Source: Leclercia sp. 29361 (GTDB lineage: Bacteria > Pseudomonadota > Gammaproteobacteria > Enterobacterales > Enterobacteriaceae). From it: DNA of 64,000 nucleotides. The notes below the pieces were generated by a model that was not told the DNA's origin, did not search any database, and was given only the letters and a program-made list of their open reading frames with translations. The stretch is from contig NZ_CP049786.1 in NCBI RefSeq assembly GCF_011290365.1, positions 1,736,001 through 1,800,000 on the forward strand, in the 5' to 3' direction. A program made the position numbers and the translations under genes. Below, one piece after another: positions 36,565 to 45,708 of this stretch (position 1 is the stretch's first letter; each line of letters opens with the position of its first letter).

Positions 36565-37632
36565 ATGGTTGAGTCCTCACGTGGACATGGTAAACGCAAC
36601 AACCGCAGCACCCGGCGCGGAGGCCCACACTCCGGCAGCGATCTCTTCACCGAAAAATTCTCCCCCTCCACAGCAAATCCTGATTTTTCCGACCCGCCGT
36701 TTGGTGAGCATAGCGATCCGGCTGGGTCATTTAACCAAGTAAGCTCTGGCTTAGAAGGAAGCCAACCCTCAGATGTTTGTTCGCCTAATCGTACCGATGC
36801 CGGTACGAGTGATGAATACCAACAACTCAAGGTGCTATCCATGGGAAGACAAAAAGCAGTGATCAAAGCTCGTCGTGAAGCAAAACGTGTGCTGAGACGG
36901 GATTCACGTAGCCATAAACAGCGTGAAGAAGAGTCGGTCACCTCGCTTGTGCAGATGAGTGGCGTAGAAGCAATTGGCATGGCGCGGGACAGCCGGGATA
37001 TGACGCCAGTTGTGGCACGCAATGACGCTCAGGCGCAGTACCTGAATGCTATTGAGAATAAGTCGCTGATTTTCGCCACCGGTGAAGCCGGGTGTGGGAA
37101 AACCTGGATTAGTGCAGCCAAAGCGGCAGAGGCTTTGATTCATAAAGACGTCGATAAGATCATTGTCACTCGCCCGGTATTGCAGGCCGATGAAGATCTC
37201 GGCTTCTTGCCCGGTGATATTTCGGAGAAGTTTGCGCCATACTTCCGGCCCGTTTATGACGTGCTGGTGAAGCGGTTGGGCGCATCTTTTATGCAGTACT
37301 GCCTGCGGCCAGAAATCGGCAAGGTAGAAATTGCGCCGTTCGCCTATATGCGCGGACGTACATTTGAAAATGCAGTTGTGATTCTCGACGAGGCTCAGAA
37401 CGTAACTGCTGCGCAAATGAAGATGTTTTTAACGCGCCTCGGGGAAAACGTGACGGTAATCGTAAACGGGGATATCACCCAGTGCGACCTGCCGGCCGGC
37501 GTCAAATCGGGTCTGAGCGATGCGCTGGCACGTTTCGAGGAAGACGAGATGGTAGGGATAGTGCAGTTTACCAAAGATGACTGCGTGCGCTCGGCCCTGT
37601 GCCAGCGGACACTGCAGGTCTATTCCTGGTAA
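36565..37632 (+). CDS. phoH: PhoH, phosphate-starvation-inducible ATPase
   Basis: 355 residues from ATG 36565, with TGGAG 8 bases before it. An ATG at 36841 would remove a ~92-residue polar, low-complexity N-terminus and start MGRQKAVIKARREAKRVL; both starts are possible. The ATPase core has Walker A GEAGCGKT at 173-180 and Walker B VILDEAQN near 272-279, as in PhoH/superfamily-1-like proteins linked to RNA metabolism. The product is cytoplasmic. Confidence 0.92.
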   Translation: MVESSRGHGKRNNRSTRRGGPHSGSDLFTEKFSPSTANPDFSDPPFGEHSDPAGSFNQVSSGLEGSQPSDVCSPNRTDAGTSDEYQQLKVLSMGRQKAVIKARREAKRVLRRDSRSHKQREEESVTSLVQMSGVEAIGMARDSRDMTPVVARNDAQAQYLNAIENKSLIFATGEAGCGKTWISAAKAAEALIHKDVDKIIVTRPVLQADEDLGFLPGDISEKFAPYFRPVYDVLVKRLGASFMQYCLRPEIGKVEIAPFAYMRGRTFENAVVILDEAQNVTAAQMKMFLTRLGENVTVIVNGDITQCDLPAGVKSGLSDALARFEEDEMVGIVQFTKDDCVRSALCQRTLQVYSW

Positions 37633-38089
37633 TGGCGTAACCTTCTCGTTTTACGTACATCTTTTACCCCCTTCCCGGCGCAATGCCGGGAAGCTGCATC
37701 TGAACCCTCGGTTGAAACTCATCTGTTTGGTTGTCTTCACAAGATCATATTATGCTGGTGACATATTTATTTCGTATAGAAAATGCCGGGTATTACCCGG
37801 TGTTTTGCTGTATCTATAAGTCTTGTTGTTAGCGCAAAGGGCTTTTTAATAAAAATGGCAGAAGTGTGATATTAATTCATAATACCCACAAAATATGTAT
37901 GAGAACCATGATCAGGCTAATTATAAATAATCAATTAAACGTGAATGTTGTCACAGTTCATTACTGCCAGGCGAATATTAAGTTGGTAACTTTCGGACTA
38001 TTATCTATGTTTCGTAGTCATTAAAACACAATTCTAAAAAGAAACTCCGGGGAAGCGTTTTCTCTGGACCATCACGCTGAGGGCCATAC
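37633..38089. other. Intergenic region phoH / alanine symporter
   Basis: 457 bp. A CTTCCCGGC / GCCGGGAAG hairpin at 37671-37693 probably ends phoH transcripts, and a second small hairpin (GCCGGGTA...TACCCGG) is near 37785. The remainder is AT-rich, up to the ribosome site of the symporter. In E. coli the pga operon lies in this general interval; none is present here. Confidence 0.5.
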
Positions 38090-39583
38090 ATGAACGAACT
38101 GGTTAGTGCAATTAATGGGGTTATCTGGAGCCCGGCGTTAATATTTTTATGCCTGGGTGTCGGCCTCTATTTCTCACTGCGTAGTCGCTTTCTTCAATTA
38201 CGTCATGTCAAACATATGGTGGCTCTGATGTTTCAGGGGCGTGCCACGGATGCAGGCGTATCGTCGTTTCAGGCACTGACAATGACGCTGGCGGGACGCG
38301 TGGGGACCGGGAACATCGCTGGCGTGGCGACCGCCATTACGTTTGGTGGGCCTGGCGCGCTATTCTGGATGTGGATGGTAGCGTTTTTGGGCGCCAGCTC
38401 TGCTTTTGTTGAATCCACTCTGGGTCAGGTTTATAAAGAAAAAATCAATGGCGAATATCGTGGCGGTCCTGCCTTTTATATTGAAAAAGGTTTGGGCGTA
38501 AAATGGTACGCATGGTTATTTGCTATAGTGACTATTTTCTCCTGCGGATTATTACTTCCCGGTGTACAGGCAAACTCTATTGGCGCCAGCCTGGATATTG
38601 CCTTTGGGCTCGATCCAAATGTCACCGCTGCATTATTGGCTATATTGTTAAGTTTTATTATTTTTGGTGGTGTGAAAAGGATCGCCAGCTTTAGCAGCAT
38701 GGTCGTTCCCTTTATGGCGCTCGGCTATATTATTGTCGCCTGCGTTATTATCGCCCTTAATATTGACCAACTTCCTTCCGTTATTCTGCTGATCTGGAAA
38801 AGCGCATTTGGCCTTGAAGCGGGCTTTGGTGCTGTTTTGGGTCAGGCGATAATGTGGGGTGTTAAGCGTGGTGTTTATTCCAACGAAGCGGCACAGGGTA
38901 CAGGGCCACATGCTTCATCAGCGGCCGAAGTAAGTCATCCGGCGAAACAGGGGCTGGTGCAGGCCTTCTCCGTCTATATCGATACGCTGTTCGTCTGTTC
39001 TGCGACCGGGTTCATGCTATTGATTACCGGGTTGTATAACGTTCAGGGCGTCGACGGCGCGGCAATCTACACGGGCATTGCGGGCGTGGCGGCAGGCCCT
39101 GGCTATGTGCAGACCGCGATGGAAAGCATGATGCCTGGCTTTGGTAATTACTTTGTTGCCATTGCGCTGTTCTTCTTTGCCTTCACAACGATTATTGCCT
39201 ACTACTACATTGCAGAAACGAATATCGCGTATATCAACCGTAAAATTCACCGCCCATGGCTGACGTTCTTGCTGAAAATATTTCTGTTAACGTCCACGGT
39301 CTATGGCACCGTGCGTACTGCGGATCTGGCATGGGGCCTGGGCGATATTGGGGTCGGTCTGATGGCGTGGCTTAACATTATTGCAATTGTTCTTTTACAT
39401 AAAAAAGCATTTGCCAGTCTTAAAGATTATGAAACGCAAAAGGCGCAAGGTATCGATCCGCAATTTGATCCGATTCGGCTTGGGATTAAAAATGCCGATC
39501 ATTGGGTTAAAGAACGTAAAGATGAAAAGGATGTGAACTCGGGTGAGACATCTTCTCTGCCGGGAAGTCGTACAGTAAGTTAA
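38090..39583 (+). CDS. Alanine/glycine:sodium symporter (AGCS family)
   Basis: 497 residues with about 11 membrane segments. AGCS signatures are clear: SSFQALTMTLAGRVGTGNIAGVATAITFGGPGALFWMWMVAFLGAS and VYSNEAAQGTGPHASSAAEVSHPAKQGLVQAFSVYIDT. It imports alanine or glycine with Na+. Like YaaJ/AlsT in type but with a longer charged tail. Transcribed alone; a terminator follows that resembles those behind the neighbouring tRNA-Ser genes. Confidence 0.92.
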   Translation: MNELVSAINGVIWSPALIFLCLGVGLYFSLRSRFLQLRHVKHMVALMFQGRATDAGVSSFQALTMTLAGRVGTGNIAGVATAITFGGPGALFWMWMVAFLGASSAFVESTLGQVYKEKINGEYRGGPAFYIEKGLGVKWYAWLFAIVTIFSCGLLLPGVQANSIGASLDIAFGLDPNVTAALLAILLSFIIFGGVKRIASFSSMVVPFMALGYIIVACVIIALNIDQLPSVILLIWKSAFGLEAGFGAVLGQAIMWGVKRGVYSNEAAQGTGPHASSAAEVSHPAKQGLVQAFSVYIDTLFVCSATGFMLLITGLYNVQGVDGAAIYTGIAGVAAGPGYVQTAMESMMPGFGNYFVAIALFFFAFTTIIAYYYIAETNIAYINRKIHRPWLTFLLKIFLLTSTVYGTVRTADLAWGLGDIGVGLMAWLNIIAIVLLHKKAFASLKDYETQKAQGIDPQFDPIRLGIKNADHWVKERKDEKDVNSGETSSLPGSRTVS

Positions 39584-39592
39584 AGATACGCA

Positions 39593-39628
39593 AAAGAGCC
39601 GGTACGAAAGTGCGGGCTCTTTTTTTAC
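39593..39628 (+). terminator. Intrinsic terminator of the alanine symporter
   Basis: AGAGCC-GGTAC-GAAA-GTGCG-GGCTCT stem and loop followed by seven T residues. The stem sequence is nearly the same as the terminators of the two tRNA-Ser genes (AGAGCCCGNAC with a GAAA-type loop). Confidence 0.85.
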
Positions 39629-39737
39629 AGGGGTGGTGAAGGGGGATCTCATCCCTCCCGGTGGCGTGCGACATGCGAAAAAAAAGCCCGCATTTTCATG
39701 CGGGCTCTTCTTTAAATATGGCGGTGAGGGAGGGATT

Positions 39738-39810
39738 GACTCGCTGCGCTCGCCCTGCGGGCAGCCTGTTCGCCGCGCTCTCAGTCTGTCCAACTGGCTG
39801 CGCCAGTTGT
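39738..39810. repeat. GC-rich 73-bp element inside a tRNA T-arm remnant, copy 1
   Basis: The sequence between GGGAGGGATT and CGAACCCTCG, which are adjacent in the intact tRNA, is replaced by a 73-bp insert. It begins GACTCGCTGCGCTCGCCCTG and contains GCCC-TGC-GGGC and AACTGGC-TGC-GCCAGTT hairpins. The same insert in the same place occurs at 42797-42870. After it a CCCTCGGTCGAGGG hairpin is found. Confidence 0.75.
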
Positions 39811-39860
39811 CGAACCCTCGGTCGAGGGATCTTATCCCTCCCGCAGGCGTGCAATATGCG

Positions 39861-39890
39861 AAAAAAAAGCCCGCAGTTTCATGCGAGCTC
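39861..39890 (-). terminator. Terminator of the first tRNA-Ser gene
   Basis: Read on the minus strand: AGCTCGCA-TGAAAC-TGCGGGCT followed by eight T residues, starting 12 bases after the tRNA 3' end. A perfect-stem version in the upstream repeat copy lies at 39680-39708. Confidence 0.85.
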
Positions 39891-39901
39891 TTCTTTAAAT
39901 A

Positions 39902-39989
39902 TGGCGGTGAGGGAGGGATTCGAACCCTCGATACGTTGCCGTATACACACTTTCCAGGCGTGCTCCTTCAGCCACTCGGACACCTCACC
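39902..39989 (-). tRNA. tRNA-Ser (GGA), first copy
   Basis: 88 bases including the encoded CCA. Acceptor GGTGAGG pairs with CCTCACC; D-arm; anticodon GGA within CTGGAAAG; long variable arm (GTGTATACGGCAACGTAT), typical of class II tRNA-Ser; T-arm GAGGG-TTCGAAT-CCCTC. It differs from the second copy only at a compensated A-T pair in the T-stem (GGGGG/CCCCC there). E. coli has serX at the equivalent locus; this copy is the additional one by position. Confidence 0.97.
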
Positions 39990-40135
39990 ATATTGTTTTG
40001 CTGCCTTTCCTCTCGGGGGCAACGGGGCGTTACTATAGGGAGTCAGGCTAAATCGGTCAAGCAGATTTTCCGCTTTAACGCGCGTTCGGTTAAGCAATAA
40101 TCAGCTCCACGGTTTTTATACCGTGGAGCGAATCA

Positions 40136-40813
40136 TTAACGCTGTGAATCGAGCACTTCGCTGTTCTTCACTACCTCTTGCGCCTTGCCGTAGCTTTCCA
40201 TCAGCAACTGATACGCCGGGAAAATGTGGGTGTAGACTTCTGCCCACTGCGCCGCATCCTCACGATTCCAGGTGCGCTGGATCTCCGAGGCGACCGCGGC
40301 GGTATCCATTGGCACTACGCCCGCCTGCACCACCCGCGCCAGGGTGATCTCCTGCGCCATTTTGCTGTAGGTGCCCGAGGCATCAATCACCGCAAACACT
40401 TTATACCCGTCAGCCACTGCACTGATCGACGGGAAGGCCATACAGACGCTGGTGATGGTCCCGGCGATAATCAGCGTTTTGCGCCCGGTTGCTTTCACGG
40501 CGGCCACGAACGCCGGGTTATCCCAGGCGTTGATCTCGCCTTTACGCGCCACGTACTGCGCATGCGGCGCGTTAGCGTGGATCTCCGGGATCAGCGGCCC
40601 GTTAGGCCCTTGCGGCACGGAGGCGGTGGTGATCACCGGGATATTCGCCAGGCTGGCAATTTTTGCCAGCGCCGCAGCGCGAGCACGCAGCTCCGGCATC
40701 GGCATGTCACCAACGGTCTGGAACAGGCCGCTCTGGTGATCGATCAGCAGCATCACCGCATCATTCACATCAATGACCGGACGCGCACCGTTAAAGTTAG
40801 CTGGGGTAGACAT
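40136..40813 (-). CDS. YcaC-like isochorismatase-family hydrolase
   Basis: 225 residues. Cysteine hydrolase with the full triad: Asp25 ([11 protein letters not shown]), Lys91 and Cys124 ([11 protein letters not shown]). Closest in pattern to E. coli YcaC, which forms an octamer and whose substrate is unknown. The C-terminal ~40 residues extend beyond the core. It lies 20 bases after a pirin gene on the same strand, and the two likely form an operon divergent from a LysR regulator gene. Confidence 0.88.
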   Translation of the reverse strand: MSTPANFNGARPVIDVNDAVMLLIDHQSGLFQTVGDMPMPELRARAAALAKIASLANIPVITTASVPQGPNGPLIPEIHANAPHAQYVARKGEINAWDNPAFVAAVKATGRKTLIIAGTITSVCMAFPSISAVADGYKVFAVIDASGTYSKMAQEITLARVVQAGVVPMDTAAVASEIQRTWNREDAAQWAEVYTHIFPAYQLLMESYGKAQEVVKNSEVLDSQR

Positions 40814-40833
40814 AATTCTCTCCTTTATCAGGT

Positions 40834-41694
40834 TCAGATCTGGCCGAAGCGGCCGGAGTTGAAATCGCGAATGGCTTCTGCGATTTCGGTTTTAGTGTTC
40901 ATCACGAACGGCCCGTAACCGACGATCGGTTCATTCAGCGGCTCCCCGGCCATCAGCAGCACTTTGGCGTCGCTGCTGGCTTCCAGGTGCAGCTTTTCTC
41001 CTTCCTGGCTCAGCACCACAAGCTGGGCTTCACCCGCCCCGGCGGAACCGTTCACCGTCACGCTGCCTTCCAGCACCACCAGCGCGGTGCTCCAGCCTTC
41101 AGGCTGAGCGAGCGTGAGATGACTCTCCTGGCGCAGGGCGATATCCCAGACGTTCAGCGGGGAGTAGGTGTGCGCCGGACCGGATACATCCTCGTAGCGC
41201 CCGGCGATTACCCGCAGCGTGCCGCTGTTATCGGGCAACGCCACCACCGGGATCTGGCTGCTGGTGATGCTCTGGTAGCCCGGCGTCGCCATCTTGTCTT
41301 TCGCCGGCAGGTTGACCCACAGTTGCAGCATTTTTAACTCGCCACCCTGCTGCGCAAAGGCGCTGGAGTGGAACTCCTCATGCAGAATGCCGGACCCGGC
41401 CGTCATCCACTGCACGTCCCCCGGGCCAATCACGCCACCTTTTCCCGTTGAGTCGCGGTGCTCCACTTCGCCGGAATAGACGATGGTGACCGTCTCAAAG
41501 CCCCGGTGGGGATGCTCACCCACGCCGCGTTTTGCGCCATCCGCCGGGAAGCTGTGCGGCCCGGCATAGTCCAGCAGTAAAAACGGGCTCAGCGGCTCGC
41601 CGTGAGTCTGGTAAGAAAACATCGAACGCACCGGGAAACCGTCGCCAACCCAGTGCTGGCGGGGTGCGGTATAAATGCCTGTTACGTTTTTCAT
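40834..41694 (-). CDS. Pirin-family protein (YhhW-like)
   Basis: 286 residues from ATG 41694, preceded by AGGAG. A bicupin with the metal-binding set His61, His63, His105 and Glu107 (EHPHRGFE and [12 protein letters not shown]), spaced as in E. coli YhhW, which has quercetin 2,3-dioxygenase activity in vitro. Co-transcribed with the YcaC-like hydrolase gene. The physiological substrate is unknown. Confidence 0.9.
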   Translation of the reverse strand: MKNVTGIYTAPRQHWVGDGFPVRSMFSYQTHGEPLSPFLLLDYAGPHSFPADGAKRGVGEHPHRGFETVTIVYSGEVEHRDSTGKGGVIGPGDVQWMTAGSGILHEEFHSSAFAQQGGELKMLQLWVNLPAKDKMATPGYQSITSSQIPVVALPDNSGTLRVIAGRYEDVSGPAHTYSPLNVWDIALRQESHLTLAQPEGWSTALVVLEGSVTVNGSAGAGEAQLVVLSQEGEKLHLEASSDAKVLLMAGEPLNEPIVGYGPFVMNTKTEIAEAIRDFNSGRFGQI

Positions 41695-41803
41695 CCTCTT
41701 CTCCTGATGTTCTGTCGATGTAATTAGCTTATATTCAGGTTTAATATCCCGGTAGATAGCAAAAATGACATTCACTGTTCCTTAAATGGAACGATGAGGC
41801 GAT

Positions 41804-42709
41804 ATGCAGGATCTGAATGATTTCGTATGGTTTGTGAAGGTGGTGGAGCACGGGGGCTTCGCGGCGGCGGGCCGGGCGCTTGACCAGCCTAAATCCAAGC
41901 TCAGCCGCCGAATTGCCCAGCTGGAGACGCGGCTCGGCGTGCGCTTGATCCAGCGCACCACCCGGCAGTTTACGGTGACGGAGGTGGGGCACACCTTCTA
42001 TCAGCACTGTAAGGCGATGCTGGTAGAGGCCGAGGCGGCGGAGGAGGCGGTCGCCGCGTTGCAGGCTGAGCCGCGCGGCATGGTGAGGATCACCTGTCCG
42101 GTGACGCTGCTGCATGTTCACGTCGGGCCGATGCTGGCGAGATTTATGGCGCGCTACCCTGGCATTAATCTGCAGCTTGAGGCGACCAACCGGCGGGTGG
42201 ATCTGGTGGCGGAAGGGATTGATGTGGCGATCCGCGTGCGACCGCGCCCGTTCGATGACAGCGATCTGGTCCTGCGGGTGCTGGCCGACAGGGGCCACTG
42301 CCTGGTGGCGGCGCCAGCGTTGATCGCCCGGCTGGGAACGCCGGGGGTGCCGTCCGAACTCAGCGCCTGGCCCGGTCTGAGTATGGGGGAGGGGAAACAG
42401 GTTCATAAGTGGGCGCTGAGCGGGCCGGAAGGGGCGAGGGCGGAGATCCATTTTCAACCGCGTTTGATTACTACCGACATGCTGGCGCTGCGGGAAGCGG
42501 CGATGGCAGGGGTGGGCCTGGTGCAGTTGCCGATTTTGATGGTCAAAGACCAGCTGGCCTCTGGGGCGCTGGTAAAAGTGCTTGAGGCATGGGAACCGCG
42601 CCGGGAGGTGATCCATGCGGTCTATCCGTCCCGTCGCGGACTGCTGCCGTCCGTCAGAACGCTGGTGGATTTTTTGACCGGGGAGTATGCGAGGATGGTG
42701 GAGGAGTGA
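41804..42709 (+). CDS. LysR-family transcriptional regulator
   Basis: 301 residues. Winged helix-turn-helix at about 2-60 (LNDFVWFVKVVEHGGFAAAGRALDQPKSKLSRRIAQLETRLGVRLIQRTTRQFTVTEVG), followed by the substrate-binding-like domain. Subgroup resembles CrgA/DhcR-type LysR proteins, which often control stress-responsive quinone or pirin genes. It diverges from the pirin-YcaC operon with 109 bp between, so it likely regulates it. Confidence 0.9.
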   Translation: MQDLNDFVWFVKVVEHGGFAAAGRALDQPKSKLSRRIAQLETRLGVRLIQRTTRQFTVTEVGHTFYQHCKAMLVEAEAAEEAVAALQAEPRGMVRITCPVTLLHVHVGPMLARFMARYPGINLQLEATNRRVDLVAEGIDVAIRVRPRPFDDSDLVLRVLADRGHCLVAAPALIARLGTPGVPSELSAWPGLSMGEGKQVHKWALSGPEGARAEIHFQPRLITTDMLALREAAMAGVGLVQLPILMVKDQLASGALVKVLEAWEPRREVIHAVYPSRRGLLPSVRTLVDFLTGEYARMVEE

Positions 42710-42724
42710 GTGGATTGAGGTTTT

Positions 42725-42757
42725 GTAGGTCGGGTAAGCGCTAGCGCCACCCGACAT
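42725..42757. repeat. REP palindrome
   Basis: GTAGGTCGGGTAAGCGCTAGCGCCACCCGAC, a single REP unit just after the LysR stop codon. Confidence 0.7.
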
Positions 42758-42796
42758 ACAGGCTGCACAGTATTATATTTGGCATCGGGAGGGATT

Positions 42797-42870
42797 GACT
42801 CGCTGCGCTCGCCCTGCGGGCAGCCTGTTCGCTGCGCTCTCAGGCTGTCCAACTGGCTGTCGCCAGTTGT
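42797..42870. repeat. GC-rich 74-bp element, copy 2
   Basis: Starts GACTCGCTGCGCTCGCCCTG and ends AACTGGCTGTCGCCAGTTGT, almost identical to 39738-39810. It is again flanked by GGGAGGGATT on the left and CGAACCCCC on the right, the two halves of a tRNA T-arm. The right flank then folds as AACCCCC-AGT-CGGGGGTT. Confidence 0.75.
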
Positions 42871-42920
42871 CGAACCCCCAGTCGGGGGTTCTCATCCCTC
42901 CCTCTCGGGAGAATATAAAA

Positions 42921-42950
42921 GAAAAGAGCCCGTACTTTCGTACGAGCTCT
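42921..42950 (-). terminator. Terminator of the second tRNA-Ser gene
   Basis: Read on the minus strand: AGAGCTCGTAC-GAAA-GTACGGGCTCT followed by TTTTC, 11 bases after the tRNA 3' end. Confidence 0.85.
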
Positions 42951-42961
42951 CATCTCGAATA

Positions 42962-43049
42962 TGGCGGTGAGGGGGGGATTCGAACCCCCGATACGTTGCC
43001 GTATACACACTTTCCAGGCGTGCTCCTTCAGCCACTCGGACACCTCACC
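42962..43049 (-). tRNA. serX: tRNA-Ser (GGA)
   Basis: 88 bases with encoded CCA, anticodon GGA and a long class II variable arm; T-stem GGGGG/CCCCC. Its place directly before ghrA matches E. coli serX. Reads serine UCC and UCU codons. The extra copy 3 kb to the left differs by one compensated base pair. Confidence 0.97.
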
Positions 43050-43277
43050 ATATTGTCATCCCGTTGTTGCCGGGACGGGCGCTAATGTAAGGAAAAGCCT
43101 TACTTACGTCAATCAACTTTTTCAGTAAATTAGCGCGTTGAGACAAACTTCAACCAACATGATTTCGAATTGTGCTGAAAGTGCCTCTTTTATCTACAAC
43201 CACCCAGGTCGCAAAATTTGTTATGCTGCGATGCAGTTGAAAATGAACGTAAAACAGCGCAACAGAAGGCAATCGCA

Positions 43278-44216
43278 ATGGACATCATTTTTTACCACCC
43301 AACATTTGATAACGCTTACTGGATTAAAACGCTTTCGGCGGCGCTGCCGGGCGCACGGGTTCGCGAGTGGAAACGCGGCGATAATGAACCGGCGGATTAT
43401 GCCCTGGTGTGGCATCCCCCGGTAGAGATGCTGCAGGGGCGCAATTTAAAGGCGGTGTTTGCCCTTGGAGCGGGCGTGGACTCGATCCTCAGCAAACTCA
43501 AAGCGCACCCGGAGATGCTGGCAGAAAGTATTCCCCTGTTCCGTCTTGAAGATACCGGCATGGGGCAGCAGATGCAGGAGTATGCCGTAAGCCAGGTGCT
43601 GCACTGGTTCCGCCGCTTTGATGACTACCAGGCCTTAAAACAGCAGGCCCGTTGGGAGCCGCTGGCCGATTATCAGCGCGAAGATTTTACCATCGGTATC
43701 CTCGGGGCAGGGGTGCTGGGTGCTAAGGTGGCCGAAGCGCTGGCACCCTGGGGCTTCCCGCTGCGCTGCTGGAGCCGCACCCGCAAGGACTATCCTGGCG
43801 TCACCAGCTTTGCCGGGATGGAGGAGCTTCCGCAATTTTTACAGGGCACCCGGGTGCTGATTAATCTCCTGCCGAATACCGCGGAAACCGTTGGGATCAT
43901 TAATAGCGGCCTGCTGAATCAGCTGGCGGATAACAGCTATCTGATGAACCTGGCGCGCGGCGTTCATGTGATCGAGGCCGATCTGCTGGCGGCGCTGGAG
44001 CGTGGCAAGCTGAAAGGGGCGATGCTGGATGTTTACAGTAAAGAGCCATTACCTGCTGAGAACCCATTATGGGCCCACCCGCGCGTGGCCATGACCCCGC
44101 ACGTGGCGGCGGTGACGCGTCCGGCAGAAGCCGTGGCCTATATCGCCCGCACCATCACCCATCTGGAAAAAGGCGAGCCGGTCACCGGGCAGGTCGACAG
44201 ACAGCGCGGTTACTGA
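43278..44216 (+). CDS. ghrA: Glyoxylate/hydroxypyruvate reductase A
   Basis: 312 residues from ATG 43278 as in E. coli; frames starting earlier overlap the promoter region. D-2-hydroxyacid dehydrogenase fold with NAD(P) loop [17 protein letters not shown], catalytic Arg in [15 protein letters not shown], Glu in [13 protein letters not shown] and His in [10 protein letters not shown]. It reduces glyoxylate to glycolate and hydroxypyruvate to glycerate, using NADPH. Confidence 0.97.
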   Translation: MDIIFYHPTFDNAYWIKTLSAALPGARVREWKRGDNEPADYALVWHPPVEMLQGRNLKAVFALGAGVDSILSKLKAHPEMLAESIPLFRLEDTGMGQQMQEYAVSQVLHWFRRFDDYQALKQQARWEPLADYQREDFTIGILGAGVLGAKVAEALAPWGFPLRCWSRTRKDYPGVTSFAGMEELPQFLQGTRVLINLLPNTAETVGIINSGLLNQLADNSYLMNLARGVHVIEADLLAALERGKLKGAMLDVYSKEPLPAENPLWAHPRVAMTPHVAAVTRPAEAVAYIARTITHLEKGEPVTGQVDRQRGY

Positions 44217-44220
44217 GTCA

Positions 44221-44243
44221 AACCCGGCCATCGCCGGGTTTTT
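44221..44243 (+). terminator. Terminator of ghrA
   Basis: AACCCGGC / GCCGGGTT stem with a CATC loop, then TTT. Lies 4 bases after the ghrA stop; ycdX follows. Confidence 0.8.
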
Positions 44244-44299
44244 GCTAATAAACGCCTGGGATAACTGCTATCCTTTGGGAAACACGAGAGGAGAAAACG

Positions 44300-45037
44300 A
44301 TGTACCCCGTTGACCTGCATATGCACACCGTCGCCAGCACTCACGCCTACAGCAATCTTCATGACTATATCGCCCAGGCGAAGGTAAAGAACATCAAACT
44401 CTTTGCGATCACCGATCATGGTCCGGATATGGCAGATGCCCCGCACTACTGGCACTTTGTGAATATGCGTATCTGGCCGCGGGTGGTGGACGGGGTGGGG
44501 ATCCTGCGCGGCATTGAGGCTAACATCAAAAACACCCAGGGTGAGATTGACTGTACCGGCCCGATGCTGACCTCTCTGGATCTGATCCTCGCCGGTTTTC
44601 ATGAGCCGGTATTTCCCCCGCAGGACAAAGCCACCAACACCGAGGCGATGATCGCCACCATTGCCAGCGGCAACGTGCATATCATCAGCCATCCGGGTAA
44701 CCCGAAATACCCTATCGACATTCAGGCTGTCGCCCGGGCTGCGGCTGAACATCACGTGGCGCTGGAGATCAACAACTCCTCCTTTATTCACTCCCGTAAA
44801 GGCAGCGAGGCGAACTGCCGTGACGTTGCGGCGGCGGTGCGTGACGCTGGTGGCTATGTGGCGCTGGGCTCCGATTCCCACACCGCGTTTACGCTGGGTG
44901 ATTTTAGCGAGTGCCGCAAAATCCTCGATGCGGTGGACTTCCCTGAAGATCGCATTCTGAACGTGACGCCACGCCGGTTACTCGATTTCCTGGCGTCACG
45001 CGGTATGGCACCGATTGCCGAATTTGCTGAATTTTAA
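44300..45037 (+). CDS. ycdX: PHP-family zinc phosphatase YcdX
   Basis: 245 residues, the E. coli length. PHP domain with a trinuclear zinc site: [10 protein letters not shown] at the N-terminus, [15 protein letters not shown] and [13 protein letters not shown] precedes the ATG. In E. coli YcdX affects swarming motility and is activated by the TorD-like chaperone YcdY, which is the next gene 20 bases downstream. Confidence 0.96.
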   Translation: MYPVDLHMHTVASTHAYSNLHDYIAQAKVKNIKLFAITDHGPDMADAPHYWHFVNMRIWPRVVDGVGILRGIEANIKNTQGEIDCTGPMLTSLDLILAGFHEPVFPPQDKATNTEAMIATIASGNVHIISHPGNPKYPIDIQAVARAAAEHHVALEINNSSFIHSRKGSEANCRDVAAAVRDAGGYVALGSDSHTAFTLGDFSECRKILDAVDFPEDRILNVTPRRLLDFLASRGMAPIAEFAEF

Positions 45038-45057
45038 CTGTGTAATGGACTAAATAA

Positions 45058-45612
45058 ATGAACGAGTTTTCCATCCTCTGCCGCGTACTGGGTTCTATCT
45101 ATTATCGCCAGCCGCAGGATCCGCTGCTGGTGCCGCTGTTTACCCTGATCCGCGAAGGCAAGCTGGCGAATAGCTGGCCCCTTGAGCAGGATGAGCTGCT
45201 GCAACGTCTGCAAAACAGCTGCGACATGCAGCAGATTTCAGCGGATTACAACGCACTGTTTGTGGGAGAAGAGTGTCGCGTGTCGCCTTACCGCTCTGCC
45301 TGGGAAGAGGGGGCGACCGAAGCCGAAGTGCGTGCGTTTCTCTCCACACGGGGTATGCCCCTGACCGATACCCCTGCCGACCATATCGGTACGCTGTTGC
45401 TGGCGGCCTCGTGGATTGAAGATCACGCGGCAGAAGATGAAAACGAGGCGCTGGAAACCCTCTTCGGGGAGTACATTTTACCCTGGTGTGGCGCGTTTCT
45501 CGGCAAGGTCGAGGCGCATGCCACCTCGCCATTCTGGCGTACCATGGCCCCGCTGACCCGTGACGCCGTTGCCGCTATGTGGGACGAGCTGCAGGAAGAG
45601 AACGAAGAGTGA
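45058..45612 (+). CDS. ycdY: TorD-family chaperone YcdY
   Basis: 184 residues as in E. coli. All-helical TorD/DmsD-like fold (YNALFVGEECRVSPYRSAWEEGATEAEVRAFL is the family signature with E...PY). Helps zinc loading of the YcdX phosphatase rather than a molybdoenzyme. Second gene of the ycdXY unit. Confidence 0.95.
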   Translation: MNEFSILCRVLGSIYYRQPQDPLLVPLFTLIREGKLANSWPLEQDELLQRLQNSCDMQQISADYNALFVGEECRVSPYRSAWEEGATEAEVRAFLSTRGMPLTDTPADHIGTLLLAASWIEDHAAEDENEALETLFGEYILPWCGAFLGKVEAHATSPFWRTMAPLTRDAVAAMWDELQEENEE

Positions 45613-45708
45613 TCTGGATCACTTTCTTAATGTAACAGAAAATCTCAATTTGCATATTATGTGTTCCTGATCTCATTTCATGGCCGCGTATCTGCTAAGA
45701 TGCGCGCC

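Larger units (their letters stand above)
39644..39920. repeat. 183-bp tandem duplication with tRNA-Ser 3' parts
   Basis: The stretch GATCTCATCCCTCCCGG...GCGTGCGACATGCG...hairpin...TTTAAATATGGCGGTGAGGGAGGGATT (about 39645-39737) is repeated with few changes at 39828-39920, an exact 183-base offset. The second copy continues into the intact tRNA-Ser gene; the first has only the last 19 bases of that tRNA (39719-39737) before it is interrupted. Each copy includes the tRNA terminator hairpin. Confidence 0.8.

Noticed and set aside
39633..40100. Long frames through the tRNA-Ser repeats
   Set aside because: They arise from the duplicated tRNA and hairpin sequences; the repeats, not proteins, explain them.
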